DNA of 64,000 bases, taken from contig CM047426.1 of the NCBI GenBank assembly GCA_026168455.1, forward strand, positions 44,658,307-44,722,306, given 5' to 3'. The notes below the pieces were generated by a model. It was not told where the DNA came from. It was given only the letters and a program-made list of their open reading frames with translations, and did not search any database. Positions 8,557 through 19,646 of this stretch are shown piece after piece. The position numbers and the translations under genes were made by a program. Numbering within the stretch: the first letter of the stretch is position 1; each line of letters opens with the position of its first letter. The stretch comes from Theocolax elegans. Its lineage: Eukaryota; Arthropoda; Insecta; Hymenoptera; Cerocephalidae.

Positions 8557-11500
8557 CTAGCCCACTACCGCTGCCATCGCAACTCCTCTCTCCTCTTCTC
8601 TTCTGATGAGACCCAGCCTGTCCACTACGGACGTACAGAGGGTCACTACCGCGTTCCATCCCTCCTGGGAGTCAAGCAGGCACGCCCCGATGCTCTCAGG
8701 GGTGAGGGGACCGCTCCAAGTGACTTGAAACTGGTCCCGTTCCTCCCTGAAACGAGGACACCATAGGAGGACGTGTTCCACGTCTTCGTCCACCCCTGGA
8801 CAAGCCGGGCACTCTGCGCTGCCGTAGACCCCTATACGAAATAGGTAGCTACGGAAGCATCCGTGCCCGGTCAACACCTGGGTAAGCTGGAAACTGACGA
8901 AGCCGTGTTTCCTGCTCGCCCACTCCCGGATCCGCGGGATGATGCGGTAGGTCCAGCGACCGTCCCTGGCTGAGTCCCATCTCCGCTGCCACTCCTCTAC
9001 GGTCCGCAATGACCATCGGTTATGACAGCGATTCTCTTCTACGCGTCGCCCACCCTCACGGTGTCTTTCAGCTCTCTCGGCTGCCAGGAGGTCGAAGGGG
9101 GCGGTCCCCGCGATCACCGAGAGCGCAATGTCAGATACGGTTCGGTACGCCCGGGCCACCCTTAGCGCGGCTATCCTGCAGGCTCTCTGACACGGAGCAC
9201 CAAAGCTCTTGTGCCTGTTCAGGGCATCAGCCCAGATAGGAGCACCGTATAAAATTACTGAGCTCACCACCGAGGCAAGGAGAGACCTTCGCGGTTGCTG
9301 GGGTCCCCCGATGTTGGGCATGATGCCCGCCAGCGCACGGGCCACTTTTGCCGCCTTTGAGCCTGCGTTCGCGCGATGGTGTTTGAACGACAGCCGCGCG
9401 TCTAGTGTGACCCCTAAATACTTCAACGTTTTCACCGACCGTATCCGTTCTTTACCTACCGTGAAGGTGGCGGTCCTCTCCTTTTTTGTGCGAGAGATGA
9501 GCACCGCCTCCGTTTTTTCCGCCGCCAGCCTAAGTCCGTGGTCTCTCAACCAAGTGGCGACCACTTCTATAGAGACGTCTCCGAGATATTCGATCTCTTC
9601 GACACTCTTTGCGACCACCACTAGCGCCACGTCGTCCGCGAAAGCCACCATCGAGACACCCTCCGGAAGTTGCTGCCTAAGCAGGCCGTCATAGACAACG
9701 TTCCAGAGTAGGGGCCCAATGACCGAACCCTGCGGCACGCCTCCCGTGATGTTGTGGGAGTGCACACCGTCGTCGGTGTCGTAGAGCAGAGTACGGTCTG
9801 TCAGGTAACTCGAGGTGACCTCCCTGAGATAGACTGGCACTTGGAAGTGCTGCAGGGACAGCATGATGTCGTCCCATCTGGCAGAGTTGAAGGCATTCCG
9901 GATGTCCAAGGTGATGATGGCACACATCCGCCTTGCACTCCGACCAGCATTGATGGCGTTTGTGGCTATGCCAACAACTCTGCCTACAGCATCCATGGTC
10001 GATCGAGCCTTTCGGAAGCCGAACTGGTTGTCGGAGAGGTCTCCGGCCCGACCGATGGCCTCTGCAAGCCTGGCGCAGATCACCCGCTCCAGGAGCTTCC
10101 CAACTATATCCAGTAGACAGAGCGGGCGGTAAGATGATGGCTCCTCCGGGGGTTTGTTTCCCTTTGGTAGGAGTACCAGCCTCTGCGTCTTCCACTGGGC
10201 CGGGAAGCAACCTCCTCTTATGCATGCGTTGAATGCGTCCAGGAACAAGCCCGGAGCACTCATCGCCGCTGTCTTGACGGCCAGGCCAGGTATTCCGTCA
10301 GGCCCTGGGGCTTTACGTACGGAAATACCCTTAGCGGCCATCCTCAGTTCGGCTTCACTAATGTCTGGCGACTCGGCTGCACCAATGGTGGCCATCAGGC
10401 CCGTCTCTGCTGCCCTTTTCCGATGTTCTGGAAACAGGTGGCGGACGACTCCGTCCAGAAAAACTGGGTCAGTGGGTGCAACAGCTCCCCCGGGGTTGAT
10501 CTTATTCATAACCGTTTTATACGGTCTGCCCCAGGGGTCGTGGTCCACCTCCTCACAGAGCTCCCGCCAACACTTTCTCTTAGCAGCCTTGATGGCCACC
10601 TTGAGATCCCTCCGCTTTTGTTCGTATTCTGCGGAACGATCTTGGAACCGCGGTGTTCCCCTCGCTCTTTGGTGCAGCCTTCTGGCACGCAGGCACTCAC
10701 GTCTCTTTTCTGCGATGTCCTCACTCCACCAGATTATCGGTGGGCGGCCGCGAGGGTTAAACTTCACGGCCATAGAGGCATCGCAAGCCGCTGTTAGGGC
10801 ATTCGTGAGGCCTCGTGCTTTTTCTTCGGCGGTTCCCTCCACTTTTGCCCCCTCAAGGGAGCAGAGGAACGTCTCACGATCAAACGTGGCTGGTGCCCAT
10901 CTCTCTCTTGCTCCTCTTCCTGCTCTCTTTGTCCTCCCGCTGGTCAGCTGGAGCTGGTACACGAGTGCTTGGTGGTCACTACCCGTGTAACGATCGCTAA
11001 CTTTCCAGCCGAGTCCCCCTCTCCTCATCAATCTAGGATCGACGAAGGTGAGGTCGACTATGGACGACTTGCCGGCTTTTGTGAAAGTCGGCGTTGTCCC
11101 TGTGTTAGCGATCTCCAGCCCCAGTAGAGCGAACGCCTCGAGAAGTGCGCGACCACGCGCGTTGGTCTTGGCGCTACCCCAGTCCGTTGCCCAAGCATTA
11201 AAGTCCCCACCGATTGCGACCGGTAGCCGTGAGGACCGAACACTGGTGACGACTGCATCCAGAGATCTCGCAAAGTCCTCGGTGCAATCGCTGGGCGGGA
11301 AGTAGCAGCTGTACATGCGTACCCCCGCCACCTCCACCCAGGTAAAGCTGGGAAGGGGGGCGACCATCTTTCTGGAGATGTGTATATTTCCACATACCCA
11401 GATGGCCGCTTGCCCGTGGTATCCCTTACCCAGTTCGACTTCTCGAGATCCCGGAACTCCTCGCTGATGATCGCTACGTCCGCTATCTCCTCTCTGACCA

Positions 11501-11564
11501 GCTGGGACCGCAAGTCCTGGGCCACAGCGCAGTGGTTGAGGTTTATTTGGAGCACCTTAATCAT
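8557..11564 (-). pseudogene. R1-clade ORF2: endonuclease-reverse transcriptase (one frameshift)
   Basis: ORF2 encodes an APE-like endonuclease, a reverse transcriptase and a C-terminal zinc-knuckle region, about 1000 residues in all. The start ATG (11564-11562) overlaps the ORF1 stop. Endonuclease motifs include AIGGDFNAWATDWGS and SDRYTGSDHQAL. RT motifs include ITLDIRNAFNSARW, GGVPQGSVIGPLLWN and VAFADDVALVV. The C-terminus has CPACPGVDEDVEHVLLWC, a CCHC typical of R1-clade proteins. One base is missing near 11428, in a run of C, shifting the frame between residues of the endonuclease N-terminus. From there to 8557 the frame is open (936 residues). The enzyme would nick the target and prime reverse transcription there. 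Confidence 0.9.
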
Positions 11565-12295
11565 TTTTGATGTGTGCTCCTTCCTCATGCGAGGTCTTGG
11601 CTTTGGCCTCGCAATCCACTGCTTTGTGGCCTTCTTGGCCGCACCGATAGCATTGCGCTGACCGGTCGACTGCGCTCTTGCACTCCCTCGCGATGTGTCC
11701 CGATTCGTGGCATCGGTAGCAGCGCGAGGATACCTCTCGCAGTCGAACTCTGCAATTTCCGGAGCTTCCCGTCTTGCAGCAGTTTTTTGGCTGCTACTGC
11801 CGGAAGCTGGATGGTCGCAGCTAGGGTGCCACTGTAGGACCCTCTGGTTTTAATATTATCCGGGGATACCACATTTGGCCCGATCTTTGCCGCAATCGCT
11901 GCGGCCACCTCCATTGTTGTCGTGGACTCGTCCATGTCCCTGATGGTGATGGACACTTTGTGAGTCAGCAGCTGGACCTCTGCTGACCCACTCAGGGTGG
12001 GCGAGACCACTGTCCTCAGCTCCGCCGTTTCCGTTCCGGGTCGCCCCAGTTCGAGGAGGAGCTCTCCAGCCCTGGTGCGCCTGATACGCGTGACCCGTTC
12101 TCCTAGTGCCTTTAGCTCCGGTGCAGCCTTGACCTTCCGGAGAATGTCAGCGTAGGAAGAGCCCCCGCTAGGTGTCTTGATCTTGATGGCATCTGGGCGT
12201 GGGGGTCGTACTCCGGCCTTAGGCTCTGCCGTGCCTTTGGTCGGTTTGCTGTCACGTTTCTGCTGTTCATGCTGCTTCGGCTGGCTGTTCTTCAT
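11557..12295 (-). pseudogene. R1-clade ORF1: Gag-like zinc-knuckle protein (one frameshift)
   Basis: The N-terminal part (12295 to about 11760) is basic and then mixed. A shift near 11745-11765 moves the frame. In the shifted frame two CCHC knuckles appear, CYRCHESGHIAREC and CYRCGQEGHKAVDC, as expected at the C-terminus of R1-clade ORF1. The ORF then ends with TAA at 11559-11557, which shares eight bases (ATGATTAA) with the ORF2 start. ORF1 proteins bind element RNA and form the particle with ORF2. A single-base indel explains the break. Confidence 0.85.
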
Positions 12296-12363
12296 CTTCT
12301 TCTACTTGCCCTTCTTCACTACTGTGACTCAGTCAGGGACTTTTGACTGGTTCCCACTCGTCT

Positions 12364-12366
<3 letters not shown>

Positions 12367-12408
<42 letters not shown>
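12367..12408. repeat. (GT)n microsatellite at the 5' flank of the R1-clade LINE
   Basis: About twenty-one GT units run directly up to the element's 5' end. Together with 8315-8343 they mark the pre-insertion microsatellite. Confidence 0.95.
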
Positions 12409-12411
<3 letters not shown>

Positions 12412-12417
12412 TGTTAC

Positions 12418-12530
12418 TTGTTTTTTCAAGAATAGATAATATATGTAGTTTTTCCGTGCGCAAAAAAAAGTTGTGAATATAACTTGAAAGAATGTGTATT
12501 AGATTACTTATTCCTGATAAAACTCATAAA
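12418..12530 (+). repeat. Dispersed repeat, copy 1
   Basis: This roughly 110-bp segment (from TTTTTTCAAGAATA through CCGTGCGCAAAAAAAA to TTCATAAAAT-like DNA) is closely repeated in the same orientation at 14678-14790. The two copies flank the palindromic element at 13517-14223. The family is unknown to me. Confidence 0.7.
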
Positions 12531-13516
12531 ATAAAAACGGACCTAAAACTTAATGTAATGTTTTTAAAAATATGCACAATTTTTCGAAGATAAACAAAAT
12601 ATTAATCAAGTATAACATACACTTTTCAAATATCTATATGTGAAATATACAATAAATTAAAAATTAAATACATTAATTATTGCATTTTTAAGATAATTCT
12701 ATTATAAACAGTAATGGCAAAAGAAAATTCAAATTTTAACAGTGGCAATATAAAATACGAATAACATTTCAAAAGTTTTTCGAAAATTATTATTTTAGTA
12801 GTATTTAATTTAAATATTATTCAAATCAAAATTTAAAAATTGTATGGATATATAAGTAAGTAGATTACGTATATTTATATAAAACAATATCTTAAATAAA
12901 CAAGTATGTATTTATTAGAAACAAAAGGTTATTTAAGGAATGCCTTTGTTTATAATAATTAAAATAAATATATGGGGTCTGTAACTCAAGGAAAAAATAA
13001 TTGGATATAATTATGGATTAAAACGCAAATTTTGAAAGAGGGTGCAAATTACGAATTACGTGAGAAATGGAAGAAACAGGTTTTTATTTATATACCACTA
13101 AAATGTTATAAATAATTTTTTAAAACTAATACAAAAATTAATTTAATTAAGTAGAAAGTTTTATTACTCTAAAAGTACAAAATATTAATGACATACAGAA
13201 CTCTTGGCGATGACTTAAATAAATTAATCTTAGGAGGTATAGTTCTATTTAGATCCGTTTAAAATAATCTAAAATTTTAATAGGTTTTTACTAAATACTA
13301 CAATTAAGTTTATGCACTTTACTATTTTTGGTAAGTTAATTGTTCATTACCACATATATATATATTACACCTTTGGTGTAAGTTATGTCCTAAAATACGT
13401 GAAAATTAGTGATTTTATGAGGTTTATGAGGCATAAGTTACACCAGCGGTCTTGGCCAATAATCTAACCCAAGCCATTCGAAAGCTCGCGAAAAATGTGA
13501 ACTTTTGAGAGGTGTT
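12531..13516. other. AT-rich stretch without genes
   Basis: No long frame, RNA gene or repeat boundary is evident. It looks like neutral intergenic or old repeat DNA. Confidence 0.6.
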
Positions 13517-14223
13517 CCCTACTAAAAATTATCACGTGATCATCACGTGAATAACTACGTGATTATCACGTGGATATCTACGTGATAATCACGTGAGATT
13601 TTCGACCATTTTTTCACGTGATTATCACGTAGATATCCACGTGATAATCACGTGATATATGAAAATTTTTATTTTTTTAAAAATGTAATCTTAGACACGG
13701 AGTTGATGGGATGCAATTTCACAGAAACCGAACTGGCAATTCAGTTTTGACAAAAAAATCCTTTATATGCCACATTATTAATATACGAGGCAAAGTAAAG
13801 GCATAGTATATGATCAAAGTCGCTTTTACCTTCCTACTTTGCCTCCATATAAGCCCTACGCGCACGCTAATCTATAGCGGGTAACTGGCAGCCACCTATC
13901 GGTCGTAACTGGTACTACCGTGAGCAAGTGCAGTAGTCATAATTCAACACTGTTTCTATGCCTTTACTTTGCCTCGTATATTAATAACGTGGCGAATAAA
14001 GGATTTTTTTTGTCAAAACCAAATGGCCAGTTTAGTTTCTGTGAAATTGAATCCCATCAACTCCGTGTCTAAGATTACATTTATAAAAAAACAAAAATTT
14101 TCATATATCACGTGATTATCACGTAGATATCCACGTGATAATCACGTGAAAAAATGGTCGAAAATCTCACGTGATTATCACGTGGATATCCACGTGATAA
14201 TCACGTGATAATTTTTAGTAGGG
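13517..14223. mobile_element. Palindromic (foldback/MITE-like) element with CACGTG arrays
   Basis: The 707-bp element begins CCCTACTAAAAATTATCACG and ends in its inverse, TAATTTTTAGTAGGG. The arms are 13517-13806 and 13956-14223. Inside each arm are degenerate tandem units of about 20-24 bp built on ATCACGTG and its palindrome, giving about fourteen exact CACGTG hexamers in total. The left arm has one more unit than the right. A unique centre of about 150 bp separates the arms. No coding capacity is seen. Target duplication is unclear; at most TT or TTA is shared at the ends. The superfamily is undetermined. Confidence 0.8.
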
Positions 14224-14677
14224 TTAGATTAAAATCGATTATGGTGTAGTAGCCTTTTTTTTTGATATTCAATATGTCCGGGTGTTCTATCTCTTCGAGA
14301 TTTTAAAATTAAGAAATGTAACCAGGGTAGATAAGTTCTAAAGATTAATTTAAACAAAAGTTGTTTGTAATGTTTTTTCAAAAAAATCAATAGATTTTGA
14401 GATAAATGGCTTTAAAAATAGAAATTTTTCAAAAAAATTGAAAAATTTCCACTTTTCATGGTCAAATAACTCTTAAGCAAATTATATTTAACACTTAAAT
14501 TTTTTTTGTATGTTCTGGAAGATGTTTCCAGCCTGTTCTCAAATTTTGGAGTGATTTAAAATTTTCATCGTACCACTTGACGTGAAATATCCCATATATG
14601 TGTATATATATGTATGTATGTATGTGGGTGTGTGTGCGTGCGGCGGAATATTTATATAATATATATATATTTTAAAA

Positions 14678-14790
14678 TTGTTTTTTCAAGAATACATAAT
14701 ATATGTATTTTTTCCGTGCGCAAAAAAAAAGTTGTGAACATAACATGAAAGAATGTGTATTTGTTTACTCATTCTTGATAAAATTCATAA
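14678..14790 (+). repeat. Dispersed repeat, copy 2
   Basis: This is the second copy of the segment at 12418-12530, also preceded by AT- and GT-rich microsatellite DNA. Differences are scattered single bases. Confidence 0.7.
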
Positions 14791-14893
14791 AATTTAAAGA
14801 CAAAGAACACATTTAATAAAAAATTTGAAAAAATATAAATAATATCCGCCATACACAGTTAAATCCTTCTTGGCTATACTAGATACTAGAATC

Positions 14894-17207
14894 CTACAAA
14901 TAATATGTAAATTCTTCGAAACATGCAAAATTAAAGTATAATAGACAAATCAACACCTTTCAAAAAGGTGTCAAAACCCGCAAGTATATGTGTTATTCTA
15001 ATCAAACTTTGAAAATTGTTATCTGATAAATAAAATTGTTATCTGTCTGATAAATTTTAAAGTATAAGATAAAAATATCTTTGATTCTAATTCACATATT
15101 TTCTCTACTTATTTATATTTTTATTACACTTTTTCTATATCTAACTTATATTCCATAATATTTTTCTGCAATTGAAAGTATTCAATTCGAAAACACCTTC
15201 CAAGAAGGTGTCAAAACCCGCAAGAATTGTGCTATTCTAATCAAACTTTGAAAATTGTTATCTGATAAATAAATTCTGCAATTCAATCTGACATTGTTAT
15301 CTGATAAATAAATAATTTTAATTTCTAACTACCTTATTTTATCTATTTCTTTGAATTTTAATTAAACATTTTTTTTAAATATTACGAAAATTTCGTATAA
15401 AAAATTTCTGCTATTGAAAGAATTGAAATCAAACTGAAATCGACAAGTATTTTGAATCGTACCATAAATTTATATTTTAAATAAACATTTACTTAAACTT
15501 CATAAAAAGTTTCTGCAATTGAAAGCACTGAAATCAAACTGTAAACGACAAGTATTTTGAACCATGCAAAAATTTCTACCAATCTGAATACAGATTTTTT
15601 TATATGAAAAGTATCTTACACTATTATTTTTCATTTCTGGCCCTCACATGTTTTACAGTAATAAATAAATAATATTCTAATGATATTAATTTGTGCAAAA
15701 TTAATTTCTGCAATACTAATAAAATGGACATTTCTTTTTTATTCTTTTAAATAATAAAATAATACTTGCACCACCGTTGGTTAAACGCTTCATATATGTG
15801 TTAATTCTGACTTACTAATGTATTCCTTTACATTTATGAAAGTATATAATACCGTGAAGAAACTGCAATGAGTAATAATATATAAATATTGCAATACTAT
15901 CTGGCAATTTTAATATCCTACATCACCAATGATAAAATAGACATCATTATTTTTATCTAATAAAGTTCCTAAAAGAGGCCTGCGATGGCTTGGTCGGTAG
16001 GGCGACGGACTCGTAATCTGGAGGTCCCAGGTTTGATTCCCGGCCCCGGCCGATTGATACAAGCACCACTAGCGACTGTATTTTCAACAAGTGCTTTCTT
16101 CACCAAGACATCGTATGACCTCCGTCGCTGATTAGCAAGTTTTTCTTAGTAGTTATGTAAAATAATTATTATTTCACTTAACTAAGGATATACAATCTAC
16201 ATGATTTTACCAATTAATTAATTAATTAATAAGATAAAAGCTAAGATGTATGTAATTATTTATAAAATGTAACATCAGTTAATATAGTCAGAATTAACAC
16301 ATATATGAAGCGTTTAACCAACGGTGGTGCAAGTATTACTTTATTATTTAAAAGAATAAAAAAGAAATGTCCATTTTATTAGTATTGCAGAAATTAATTT
16401 TGCACAAATTAATATCATTAGAATATTATTTATTTATTACTGTAAAACATGTGAGGGCCAGAAATGAAAAATAATAGAGTAAGATACTTTTCATATAAAA
16501 AAATCTGTATTCAGATTGGTAGAAATTTTTGCATGGTTCAAAATACTTGTCGTTTACAGTTTGATTTCAGTGCTTTCAATTGCAGAAACTTTTTATGAAG
16601 TTTAAGTAAATGTTTATTTAAAATATAAATTTATGGTACGATTCAAAATACTTGTCGATTTCAGTTTGATTTCAATTCTTTCAATAGCAGAAATTTTTTA
16701 TACGAAATTTTCGTAATATTTAAAAAAAATGTTTAATTAAAATTCAAAGAAATAGATAAAATAATGTAGTTAGAAATTAAAATTATTTATTTATCAGATA
16801 ACAATGTCAGATTGAATTGCAGAATTTATTTATCAGATAACAATTTTCAAAGTTTGATTAGAATAGCACAATTCTTGCGGGTTTTGACACCTTCTTGGAA
16901 GGTGTTTTCGAATTGAATACTTTCAATTGCAGAAAAATATTATGGAATATAAGTCAGATATAGAAAAAGTGTAATAAAAATATAAATAAGTAGAGAAAAT
17001 ATGTGAATTAGAATCAAAGATATTTTTATCTTATACTTTAAAATTTATCAGACAGATAACAATTTTATTTATCAGATAACAATTTTCAAAGTTTGATTAG
17101 AATAACACATATACTTGCGGGTTTTGACACCTTTTTGAAAGGTGTTTTTGATTTGTCTATTATACTTTAATTTTGCATGTTTCGAAGAATTTACATATTA
17201 TTTGTAG
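14894..17207. mobile_element. 2.3-kb foldback element with arms of about 920 bp
   Basis: The arms 14894-15812 and 16286-17207 are inverted repeats differing at only a few positions in the parts I compared. The outer end is CTACAAATAATATGTAAATT and the inner end TTAATTCTGACT. The arms contain degenerate internal direct repeats: a unit with AACACCTT, a short AAGGTGT inversion and CAAAACCCGCAAG occurs at about 14964 and 15193. A second unit, TTTCTGC(A/T)ATTGAAAG, occurs at about 15404 and 15511. Long arms with internal repeats resemble Foldback/Galileo-type elements. No protein is encoded. The spacer (15813-16285) holds a SINE. Confidence 0.82.
15976..16230 (+). mobile_element. tRNA-derived SINE
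   Basis: The head resembles a tRNA, with A-box-like TGGCTTGGTCGG and B-box GGTTTGATTCCC. A four-pair anticodon stem encloses the loop CTCGTAA (anticodon CGT). The acceptor ends do not pair, so it is not a functional tRNA. A body of about 150 bp follows, ending in an (ATTA)n tail at 16212-16230. TAAAG-like bases occur on both sides, but the target duplication is uncertain. It lies in the spacer of the foldback. Confidence 0.75.
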
Positions 17208-17551
17208 TCGTATACACAGAAGTTAAGTGATTACGATGACTACCTTCATCTTATCAACAGCTCGATAATTCAACATTATTCATTAAATAAATAAATTAAA
17301 TAAATAAATAAATTAAGACAACACAATAAAATGTAAATACACGAACAGAAAGCAAAAGCAGTCAGAGGACTAGAGCAATTTATCACAGACTATAAACTAA
17401 ATTTACTCGCAACTAATATACACAGCTATAGTAATGTATAGCATGACACTAACTATACACGTGTCAGAGCGCGATTTTTGAATTTAACTCACATTTAATT
17501 TTATTAATTTTAAAATAAATTAATTTTTATGGTACATCCAATATTTATAAG
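17208..17551. other. AT-rich spacer before the Copia element
   Basis: It includes (AAAT)n-like runs near 17285-17315 and ends with ATAAG (17547-17551), one copy of the Copia target duplication. I see no gene. Confidence 0.7.
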
Positions 17552-17764
17552 TGTTGGAATATGCGTAGTACGCATTCTAACAATTGGCGTCGCTGTGGTA
17601 GGCGTGGTGGCGTCGCAGTTCTGACCAGAGGTTCAGTTCGGTTTTAGACCTCGTGTGACTAACTCACCTTTTGTACCTTATACGCATATAATATACTTAG
17701 TCCTTTTATACTATATACTCTGCCCTATTTATTTATTGCTCCGTTCCACAACCATATCCCAACA
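17552..17764 (+). repeat. 5' LTR of the Copia element
   Basis: The 213-bp LTR has TG...CA ends and differs from the 3' LTR at three sites (for example GCGTAG against GCATAG near the start). Confidence 0.95.
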
Positions 17765-17792
17765 GGTTATGGTCCCGAGAACGCTTCCACTG
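17765..17792 (+). promoter_or_regulatory. Primer-binding site for a half initiator tRNA-Met
   Basis: The 28 bases directly after the 5' LTR read GGTTATGG-T-CCC-GAGAA-CGCTTCCACTG. They are largely complementary to the anticodon-to-D-arm portion of eukaryotic initiator tRNA-Met, not to a tRNA 3' end. Drosophila copia is known to prime from an internally cleaved initiator tRNA-Met, so the same mechanism is likely. Confidence 0.85.
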
Positions 17793-17868
17793 AGCAATTA
17801 GTTAGATTTAATAGACGCAAAGTGAAGATTGAAATTAAAAGTGATTCTCTTGATCAAAAAGAAGCAAG

Positions 17869-19646
17869 ATGGCTGACCTCTCGCAAAAGGTATCAAAAAT
17901 GACTGCAGTTGAAAGTAAGTGATTTTGATAATTATTTTAAGTGAAATATCTAAATAATTAGAAGTGTTTAAATAAGTTCTTAAAATAAATCTGACCGTTT
18001 GTGTGTAAATAGAAGTGTTTGTTGTGTAATATGTATACACATATATAACGTAATAAAAACGTAATTAGAATATTTTTAATTTTTATATAGAAGTTTAAAA
18101 TTTAACTAAGGTAAAACAATATTTCTAGACGCGATTGAACTTGACGGAATTATTTATAATAAATGTGAAGTAAAGTTAATAGAATTAAAATAGTATAATT
18201 AATTAATGAAAATTTACTTTAAATTAACGGAATCATTAAATTTAATAGATGTGGATAAATTTATTTATTTTATTGAACTAATGAGAAGTTTTTTTAATAC
18301 AAGTGAGTGAGACCGGAGTGAAGTTATTTAAAATAATTAATTATTAACTGTCGCGAAATAAAAATTAATTAAAATGGCGAACGGCATCCTACAAAAAGAG
18401 CGGGAAAGATGGCGTCTTGCATAACTTTTGGCGCGAAACTCGCGGCGGATGAAGACGACTTCCGGAAGTAGAAATAAAAGTAGGAGGGGCATACTTGTCC
18501 ACTCGCTTGACTAGCGCGCAAGTATCCGTGCAAGTGCACTCGAGTTAGTTAGACGGAGCGGAGAGAATGTAGAGAATAGCCGTGCGCGCACATAACACAA
18601 ACGCACAATAGTTAGCGTTGCCTTAACGAACAAATTAAAGAGGCGCTACGGGCGTATAAAAATTTTAATGTGTTAGACAGAGAGCGATGCAGATGAAATT
18701 TTTAGACTTGATGCTCGCGCGTGTTAATAAATATATTTATGCTTGAGTAAATACTCGCGTACCTAATTAAATATAACCGCGCTTGAGAAAACGTGTACAC
18801 GAGAGACTGTAGACTAAATAATTTGGCCAATTATTTAATTAATAAAGACTATTGTAGACTGAATACACACAATCATTATTGTGTAAGTATTGAAGTACAT
18901 AAATGTACAAAAGGACTGCCGGTGCGTCAGAGCTTGAGACTGACGGGGTGTGTGCTCGCATAAGCGGCCATACCAATCAACTCACTCGGGATCCCAGTTA
19001 GACTGTTAGAGCGTTTGTTACCGAGTTGATAGAGGTTGAAACATTACCTCACAAGCGAGACTGAGACGGTCGGATAAATATTGTATATATTTATATTAAT
19101 AAGTGTTTCTCTTAAATCCTAGGTACTAATGAAAGCTTTCAAACGATTATTAAGAGAGAGTGGAAAAGGGCCACTGATCCTAACACCGAGCCACGCAATA
19201 ACGTGCTCCTTGTAAGAACACTTGACGGACGGTTGTATTTTGCTCTGACGCAGTTGAGTTTGGTGCGCTTCGACCATCATCTGTCAAATGATGAGTTGGA
19301 ATTTGTGAAGACTGTATGGCCACCAAACATCAAGTTCAAGGAGTTCAAACTGTATCCTACCATCACTAAGACCTTGCCTATCGTTCGTCCGAGTACTAGC
19401 TCCGAACTTCAAAACCCTGATCAGGTGGCAACAATTTCTATGGTCCATAAAATCATGGAGGAACAAGAGAAAAGACTCTTGAACGGCTTGGTCGATGCAC
19501 AAAAGAACTTCTTGGTGCAGCAAGCAACCAACAACCAAATGTTGTTTGACAAGATGATCAACAACCTCAAGAGGATTTTGGGTAACTCTATGTCGCATCT
19601 GATGGATCGATGCAGAGCAAGGAGTCTCCTGTTATTTCTGAAGTGA
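17869..19646 (+). CDS. Predicted spliced pre-gag ORF of the Copia element
   Basis: Exon 1 would run from ATG 17869 to 17914, ending at the donor GAAA|GTAAGTG in phase 1. Exon 2 would start at 19123 after TTTCTCTTAAATCCTAG. The joined frame stays open through 19123-19583, to a stop at 19646 in that frame. Exon 2 encodes segments such as VLLVRTLDGRLYFALTQL and a helical stretch HKIMEEQEKRLLNGLVDAQK. Near 19586 the adjacent frame opens and continues in the next ORF, so a small indel probably cut one longer protein. I recognise no family. It could be a captured host fragment or an extended Gag N-terminus. Confidence 0.5.

Larger units (their letters stand above)
8344..12366 (-). mobile_element. 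R1-clade LINE inserted in a (GT)n/(AC)n tract
   Basis: The element is nearly full length. It has a 5' start next to (GT)n at about 12366, ORF1, an overlapping ORF2, a 3' UTR of about 185 bases and a poly(A) tail (T-run 8344-8371). GT repeats directly adjoin both ends (8315-8343 and 12367-12408). Within the R1 clade, Mino and Waldo families are known to insert into AC-type microsatellites, and this context fits such a family. Only two single-base frameshifts are visible. Confidence 0.9.

Noticed and set aside
15976..16060. Functional tRNA gene (anticodon CGT)
   Set aside because: Acceptor ends do not pair and the sequence continues into a SINE body and tail.
19571..19600. Programmed -1 frameshift at TTTGGGT in the pre-gag ORF
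   Set aside because: A -1 slip there would meet TAA at 19583 at once; a simple indel explains the shift better.
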